Below, in pieces: positions 27,701 to 36,700 of a stretch of 64,000 nucleotides of DNA; position 1 is the first letter of the stretch; each line of letters opens with the position of its first letter. The translations under genes were made by a program, and so were the position numbers. The notes below the pieces were generated by a model. That model saw only the letters and a program-made list of their open reading frames with translations. It made no database searches and was not told the DNA's origin. The stretch is from Vibrio aphrogenes. Lineage in GTDB: Bacteria; Pseudomonadota; Gammaproteobacteria; Enterobacterales; Vibrionaceae. The stretch lies in contig NZ_AP018690.1 in assembly GCF_002157735.2 (NCBI RefSeq), forward strand, positions 682,001 to 746,000, read 5' to 3'.

Positions 27701-30700
27701 GTCAGTTGAGACAAAAATACTGTTGTTATTCATGATTTGAGAACCAAGATCAATACCCTCATCTTCTACTCCGCTTACCACAGTATCTGTGACGATAATA
27801 TCTGCGGCCAAGTCTAAGTTCGTATTGGTATTAGGGCTAAAATCTAATACGATCTCTCCTTCTCTCACCGCCTCATCACTCACATCACCTTCACCGTTAT
27901 CACCTAGATCCACGACTTTAGCGACCACTTTGACATTCACGGTATCAGTAAAACCCGCCGGAGCTTGAATTTGAATATTAGCTAAATTGCCATCCTTAAC
28001 CGTCCAACTACCATCACCATTATTTACCGCACCAAAGACCACAAAGCCTTGTCCCTCAGGCAAATTAATCGCAGAGAAGTCTAAGACCAATTCAACAATG
28101 ACTTCTTCACTGGAGAAATCATTTTCAGCAAACATGATGGTACCAACCCCATCAGTACTTAAATCGACCACACCGTCAGAATCACACAAGACTGTGCCGA
28201 GATCATCAATAATACCGTCACCATCTTCATCAAGACCGGAACTGATCACAATCTTGCCTGCCCCCGTTTCGGAGGTATATGGGTCACCAGCTTCTTCCAC
28301 TTTAGCTTTGACATCTACACTTAAAGTGCCTGTAATATCAGTTTTTATTGCTGAATCTTCTGGGTCCACTACATCTGCATCATCTTGCTGAACGGTAATA
28401 TTGGTCGTTAAAGTAAAGTCCGTATCGGAGTTTTCAGGCATCTGAATTTTTAATTCCGCACCGTTATTGAGTTCACCATCCTTTCCGACATAAGCATCAA
28501 GATTTAAATCTCCATTCGCATCAAAGAAAACTTGCGTCTGAGTACCGTCGCTAGTAACGATAAAAATAGCATAGCCTTCCGCATCCATTCCGTCTGGTAA
28601 AGAAAGCGTTAAAGCCGTTACATATTCTTGATTATCGGTAAAGGTCGGGGCCCAATTTAAGGTCACTAATTCATCTTCAATACCATTTGATGTGGTGTTA
28701 TAGGCTGAATCTAAATCAATCACAGGCTCAACATGAATCACAATATCTTTTTCGAAAACCGCGCTATCACCATCTTCTTCTGTGACGACAATCGTTGCGG
28801 TCAGTTCAATATCTTCCGTACTGTTTAATGGCGGTTGTACATGAATATTATCCAGGCTATCTAGTTCAACTTGATACATAGGACGGCCATTAGTGTCTTG
28901 ACCGACATACGTTACTTCCACTGGGTTACCATTACTAAAGATGGTCACCCCTTCTGGTATGCCAGAAATCACCACCGTTAAGGTTTCAGAGTTATCACCA
29001 GGTAAGGCATTTACTTCGCCTGAATTAATATGGAAATTAAATGGTGCCGAACTATCTTCCGGAATAGTAATTTCGACACCATCACTAGTATTTGTATCTT
29101 CATCATAGTTAATTAACGTCCAATCACTTCCATCATCAATCACAATCGTCGGCGAATCTGCAACCCCTTTCACCGAAATATTGATGTCTTTACTCTCAGT
29201 AATATATTCATCGCTAGTACTTGCGGAAGTACTACTATCATAAGTGGTAATATCTTTTACGACCCCTTCGACCGTTAACGTGAAATCGCCACTGGCATCC
29301 GGTGGTGGCATTAAGACTAAGTTTTTCAACTCACTATATAAAATTTCATAGCTGCCATCGTCTGCAAGTGTGACCGCTTCTCCATTCAATAGGAGCACAG
29401 CCCCCGTTGGTAGATTACTTAAACGAACATATAAGGTTTCAGAATCATCGGAATTATCAGAAGGATGGTTGAGTGTGATCAGATTAACGAGACTAATTGC
29501 AACGTCTTCCTCCGACTCAACACGGCTGACTTTCAGAGTTAGGTCTTCATCAGCATCAGGTTGCACTCGTACAACGATATCAAGCTTCTCGGAAAGTGCC
29601 GTTTCTTTTCCATCGACAAATGGTGCTTGCTCCTCACTTTGCGCCCAAGCATTGATATGGATATCACCACTAAAATCTTTATCCGGTGTGACGGTTAAAC
29701 TGCTGATATTATCCACTGAAATGCGATAAGCCGTAGTTCCATCCTCAAGCGTAATGGCTTCTAAGCCTGTTCCATTTAAGGTTCCTGTATAATCCACCGC
29801 AATTTGTACAATATAATATAGGGTTTCAGAGCCATCATTATCATTCAGGTTAGCGACAAGTTTATCAATCGCAATGTCATTATCTTCAGTACCGATGTAT
29901 TCGGTTTGAGTGCCCGTTCCTTCGGTAGTATCCCAACTAGGAATATCCGCAATGCCATCAACTGAAATATTCAGTTCACCAGTGATATCTTGTAATGAAT
30001 TATCGTCCCGTGAAATGGTGGCGTTAACAGTGAAAGTAATCCCTTCGGTCGAATAATCCTCATTAGGCACAAAGGTCACACCGGAAACCGACACGATATT
30101 CCCAGTGGTTGAAATCGCTGCACTTGGAATAATAACTTTGCCATCAACAATGACGATTAGATTACCGTCATAATAAAAATTACCTTCGGTTCCCTCTGGC
30201 ACGGTAATAATTAATGAATCTTCAACTAGGCTTTCTTGCCTATCGACATCACCTAAATCAATCTCTATCGAGACAAGGATTCCATTAGATGAATGTTCTG
30301 TACCATCGGTATTATCAAATTCATCTAAACCATCAACAAGCTCTTGACCATCTTCCTCTTGACCATGAGTTGGATTAGGGAAAATGAACTCAGGGTCTTG
30401 GTCAGTCAAATTCAATGTCACGGTTGAGGTATCTTCATCCCCGTCTTTATCAACCACTCGAACGCCAATATCTGTAGATAATTCTACATTGTCGTTATTT
30501 AAATTATCATTAGCAATAAATGTCACATGACCGTTGATATCCACACTAAGCTTACCAAGAAGCTGTCCACCATCATCAGCATCGTAAATATCAATATCAG
30601 TAAATGGAGCTTGATGAGGAACCGGGTTCGTTCCATCACTTCCATCAATAAACGTTAAATATAAGGCTGAAATACCATCCGCCCCTTCATTTTCAGGCAA

Positions 30701-33700
30701 GATAACAACAACATCCGTTTCACCTTCAGCCAAAGTAATATCTGCATCAGAAAGATGAGGGACATCATCGTTAACTGTCACCGTGATCGTATTGGTAGAA
30801 TTATAATCTGTAGAATCATCCGAGCTTGGAACCCTATCTCCGTCTTTATCTACCGCATAAATGGGTAATTGAATATCTAAAGAGGTATCGTGACTTGGCT
30901 TTTGATGATCGAGTCCACCTGTAATTTCAAAGGTATATTCACCATTTGGCTTAAACGTGACTTTGAACACTTCACGATCGCCCGCCATGCCACTGAAGGT
31001 ACCGTCGGCATTTTCAACTAATTCGACTTTTACACCTTGAGAAGTCAGGCCCGGATTCAAATTGGAAAATTCTGTTGCATCGATTTTGAAGGTATCAATA
31101 TTATCACTACCTAATACAATCGTAATTTGACCACTGGCACTCTCTGTTGTGCTATCTGGGTCTGAGCCTTGATGGTTACCCCCTCCCGCATTAATCGCAC
31201 TTTCATCTACACTGACACCAGAATCGACATTAAATGATGGGTCGTTACCGTCATTAATTTGTACGTCAATATTGACTGGCACGTCTAAATAATCTCCATC
31301 ACTATCTTGTACCTGTACTGGTACCTTGATATGAATTTCAGAGTCATTGATCGTCACCAAACCTGATGTGTTTGCGCCACTGTCATCATGATCATGATCC
31401 AGTGGGAGGTATTGAGTTACTGACAAGGCAATATCAACTCCTTGACCATCACTATTTTGAGTCGCACTTAATTGAATCTCTAACGCGACTTCACCGTTGA
31501 CCATACCCGTTAACGTGGCAGTTGCAGCATCATAAGAAAATACAATCGGCAAACCACTAGAGGTTAAATCTGTCTCCAACTCCTTAATTAAAATATCGAG
31601 ATCTTTTTTGGCAATTTGAACCGTAGAAGGATCTAAACGCTCAACGCCTGCGTCAACTGTGATTGCATCCGAAGTATTAGTTGGAGGAGTCTCATAAGGA
31701 AGATCAGCACCAGGCAGGATGCTTTCGGTAATGGACACTGAACCAGTTTGCCCGCCTGCCGCATTGGCTCCATCGGTAACCGTAAAGATTAATGAGCCGT
31801 CAGCAGTATCTAAATCAGAATCAGTAGCAACTAATCCAAGTTCAATGACTGTAGATTCACTGTCCAACTGATCAATTGGCCCATGAACGGTGACAGAATA
31901 AGCTCCGCTATCATCCAAAGTCACAACGATTAATTCCGTCGTACCATCTTGAGCATACAAAATAGCACTGTAATCCGTAATCACCCAACTTGTCGCTTCG
32001 CCATTTGACGTCAAAATGAGATCAACAAGATTCCCCGTTTCTGCATCTAACAGATCATCGGCAAATTGAATAGTATTCACATTATCGGAACCTGTTGTCA
32101 CATCTACTTTACCTGTAGAATTTGTCACTCCACTATCGGTTGATTCATTTAGGATGATACCGGAAGTATCATCGACAAATATAGGATCCGCACCATCTGT
32201 AATATTGATAGTGATGGTTGCATTCTCACTAGGGTCACCATCATGATCAGTCGCTACAACCTCTAAAGTGATGCTTACTACATCGCCATCAACATCACTT
32301 TGATCAAACGGTTGATATTGTGAAACGGTATAAGATCCATCATACACACCATCCGTCTCGACTAAGCTAACAACGAGAACGTTAACCTGCTCACCAGAAT
32401 TATTATCAATATAATAATAACGAATAATCCCCATCGTAGCATCATCCATTAAAACCGGTTGACCATTTGATGTGAGCTCTGTTGTGATGTTTGTACTATT
32501 ACTAGAGACAAACTCAATTTTAGCGATAGAATCACTACCAATATCTATTGAAATTTGACCTTGATAAATTTGTGGATCGGTAGCACTTTCATCAGCTTCC
32601 ATGAAACTAACTGAACTGTTAGACAATACGGGTGACGCACCATCGGTAAATGTCACTGTAATCTCAATAGGAGCTAAATCACCCTGCCCATTAACAAGTT
32701 GATCTCCATCACTATCGGCAATCTGAATAGGCACATTGAAAGAAATATCGTCTGAAACGGTATGATCAAGAGGTTCTTTTTGCAGTAAAACCACAGTAAC
32801 CTCAACACTACCATCTAACTTTAATATTGGCGTTAATGTGATAGTAAATATGATGTCTCCAGTTTCTGGGTCGATGCCTGTAATGGTGATAATTCCATTA
32901 GCATCAACGATTAAATTATCATCAATAACAACATCACGACCGTTAGACGTTAAACCCAAATCATCAAACGCAGCTTTAAAATCATCATAATCAGAGATGA
33001 TCAATGAAGATGGGTCAAGATAATCATTTGCAGCCGGAATATCGAACTTAATGTCGGCAGATATATCACTGGGATAAATCAAACTCTCGCCATTGTCATT
33101 GAGATTTCCTTCAATCACTCCGATGGCGACAGTATCATCTAACGTATTAGGATCAGCACCATCATTAATCACAATCGTAATACTGCCTTTGCCAGTATCA
33201 CCATCCATATCGGTGGCAATCACATCTAAATCGATTGTTAAAGAATCATCGGCAGGCTGATCTATAGGCTGATATTGTTGAATGGTGTAACTGCCATCTT
33301 TAGCGTCGTTATCAAAAATAATTTCTAAAACAGGTTTATCCACACCAGAAAATTCAGCGGGAACAAACACATAAATCCGGCCATCAACTCCGAGGTCAAC
33401 ACGGGTTTCCATACCATTAGAGGTAATGTCATATAAGACTTGAAGTTGAGCGTCGGTAAGAGCGAATGTAATTGACTCAATGGCATCACTATTGGCATCA
33501 AGATCTAACGTTTTTCCTTCAGAGATAAGTCCGCTACCACTTTGATCTTCATTAATCACAGTTTCTTGGCTTGGAGTCTTAAAGACCGGATCTGCACCAT
33601 CTTCAATGGTCACTACCACGTTAACAGGATCAGAATCACCATTAGAATTGGTTAAAGGGTCGCCATCGGTATCATCAATTTGTACCGGAATAGTAATGTG

Positions 33701-36700
33701 AATTTGATCGTTGGTCGCTCCATCAGCGGCCGGAGTAAATGAGATATAGTCGCTGTCTGTCACATTCTCATGATCTAACGGGCCGTGTTGAGTGATGGAC
33801 ATCGACACTTCCACATCACCATCAACACTCTTAGGCGTCAAGACGATAGTAAAGACATCTTGGCCATTGGCAGTTGCCGTAATCGTGATCACACCATCGA
33901 CAATGGTTGGTTCAGAGACTTCAAGATACTCGCCATTGGACATTAGACTTTGAAGATCGGCTTGTAAAGCTGCCCATACCCCTTCTTCTAGTCGCAAGGT
34001 TTTTGGATCAAGCGCATCGTCAACAGCAGGTATAGTAAATGCCCCCTCCGACATAGGCGCTGTGCCGGGGTAGATTATCCCATTAGGGTCATTAAGGTCA
34101 CCCTCTGTTACCGACAAGGTGGCATCAACACCGGATCCAGAGGCGTTAGTCCCATCTTGAACTGTGATCACAATAGTACCCGGTGCGGTATCATCATCGG
34201 TATCTGTGGCGGTAATACCAATATTGAGAATACTTTCATCCGAATCCGCAATTTGATCTAAAGGCTTATATAAGACAACCGTATAATTTCCTTCAAGATC
34301 ATCTAAGCTAACCACCATAATAGGGTCATTGATACTGCCTCCCACTTCGTACACTGTCAGAGTTGTACCATCCTCACTGATATGAAAAGTGGTCGCCACA
34401 CCATTGGAAGTCAAAGTATCAAATGTCGGCTGGTCAGCATCAAATTTAATGGATTCAATATCATCACTGCCGACCGTCAATACCACTTGACCACCAGAGT
34501 TAGTGACACCGGCCCCATTAGAACCTGCTGCGGCATCTTCATCAAAAACAATACCCGTATCCGTGGCAAAACTTGGGTCAGAACCATCCTTAATCACGAT
34601 ATGAATTGTACCTGGTTCACTGGCATCGCCATCAAAATCAGTCGCGACCACATTCAATTTGAGGTCGTTTTCTCCACCACTATTTGCGGTATTAGTCTGT
34701 TCTATCGCCTCATATTGAGTGACGCTATAAGTGCCATCTTTTTCAAGATTATTCAGCTCAATCATTAAAACTGGCGTATCAACACCTTCCGTATACGTCC
34801 CATCATCATTAGCCGGCTCCGCTGGGATATACACAATAATTTGGCCATCGATTATCTGAACACTAGTGTCTTGATTATTCGACATCAACCCGTTCAGCAC
34901 ATCCAATTGCTCTTGCGTTAAAGCAAACTCTACACTAGCAATCAAATCACTACCGACATCTAAGTCAATCGAACCTTGACTCGGTTGATCTGGTTCAACT
35001 TCGGTGATAGCGAGTGTCTCAGAATTCCCTAACACTGGCAGATCGCCATCGTTAATCGTTACCGTCACGCTACTCGCCGACTCTAAATAATCTCCATCAC
35101 TGTCTTTCGCTTGAATTGGCACTTCAAAAATAATCTTGCCTTCACATGTTTTAACTAGGCCTTCTTGATTACCATTTATATTATGATCTAGAGGAGCATG
35201 TTGAGTGATCACCATGTCGACATTCACATTGCCATCATCGCCTTGCGTCGAAATCAGAACCAGCTCTAAAATTAGCTCACCCGTACCACCATCCAATCGA
35301 CCTTCTAAAGCCCCAGTTTGAGGGTTGATAATGAAAGTGATTTCTTGTCCTGATGAAGTTAACTCATTCGACAATTCGGCTAAAAACGCATTGAGCCCCG
35401 TTGAACTCTGATCTAAAGGATCAGGATTAATCACTACACTTTCAGGCAGTAGACGATCCACACCAGCTTCTAAAATTAACCTTACGCTATCGCCCACTAA
35501 TGGATATTCAGAAGCACCATCGGTATTGACTAAATCGGGTTCTGTAATCGTGATCGTTGCAGAGCCACCCGTTGCATTGGCACCATCGGTAATATTAAGT
35601 GTAATTTCACCCACATTACTCACATCGCTGTCTTTATCTGTGGCCGTAACATCCAACACTATCGTCGTAGTATCATTGGCAGGCTGGTCAATGGCTTCAA
35701 GTTGCTGAACTGTATAACTGCCATCTTTGGCATCGTTATTTAGCGTAATCACCAAAACCGGAATATCTGCAGCACCATCGACGCCAGGAATATATACCGT
35801 AATAACACCATCAATATTAGAAACTAGAGTGTCATACCCATTGGAGGTTAATCCATCCAATACCGCTTGTTGTTCGACTGTCAGTTCAAATTGCAGAAAA
35901 TCTATGGTGTCACTACCTACATCAAGCGTAATAGCCCCTGGTTGTGGTTCTGAAGATTGACCATTAATTTCAACAAATGACATGGCATCATCACCCACAA
36001 TGGGATTATCCCCGTCAGTAATCGTCACCGTGACATCAGCTGGTGCTAATTGCCCATTTTCATCGGTTAACCAATCTCCGTCCGTATCTTGAACTTGTAC
36101 CGGTACTGTGATTTGAATGTTATCGGCTGTCGAGCCATTAGGCGCTTGCTCGAATTCAATGAAATCACTGGTAAAGTTTTTATCGTGGTCTAACGGAGCA
36201 TTCTGGGTAAACTCAACCTGAACATTCACACCAGATTTACCATCATCTTGAGCATTAGCCGTTGGAGTGAGAACTAAGGTAAAGACGGTCACTGCTCCAG
36301 CAACGGCGGTTAACGTGATAACACCTGTCACCGGGTCGATAACTTTAGTCACCGAAAGAGGAATATCACCGGACGTTAATTTCTCTAAATCAGTTTTAAG
36401 CGTGTTCCAAACTGCCGGTTCAATATCTAACGTGGTGGCCACTAAATCATCATTAACGGCCACTAAAGTGAATAAGTCATTATCGGTTGGAGCATTGGTA
36501 TACTCAGTGCTGTCGGCATTGGCCAAATCACCTTCAATCACACCCAACTCCACTCCGACCCCAGCACCAGAAGCATTGCTTCCATCAGTAATATCAAGAA
36601 TGACCGTACCAGCGGCTTCATCACCGTCTTTATCGGTTGCCGTAATAGGCAGTTCAAAATGACTATTTTCACTGTCAGATTGGTCAATAGGCCCAGTGAT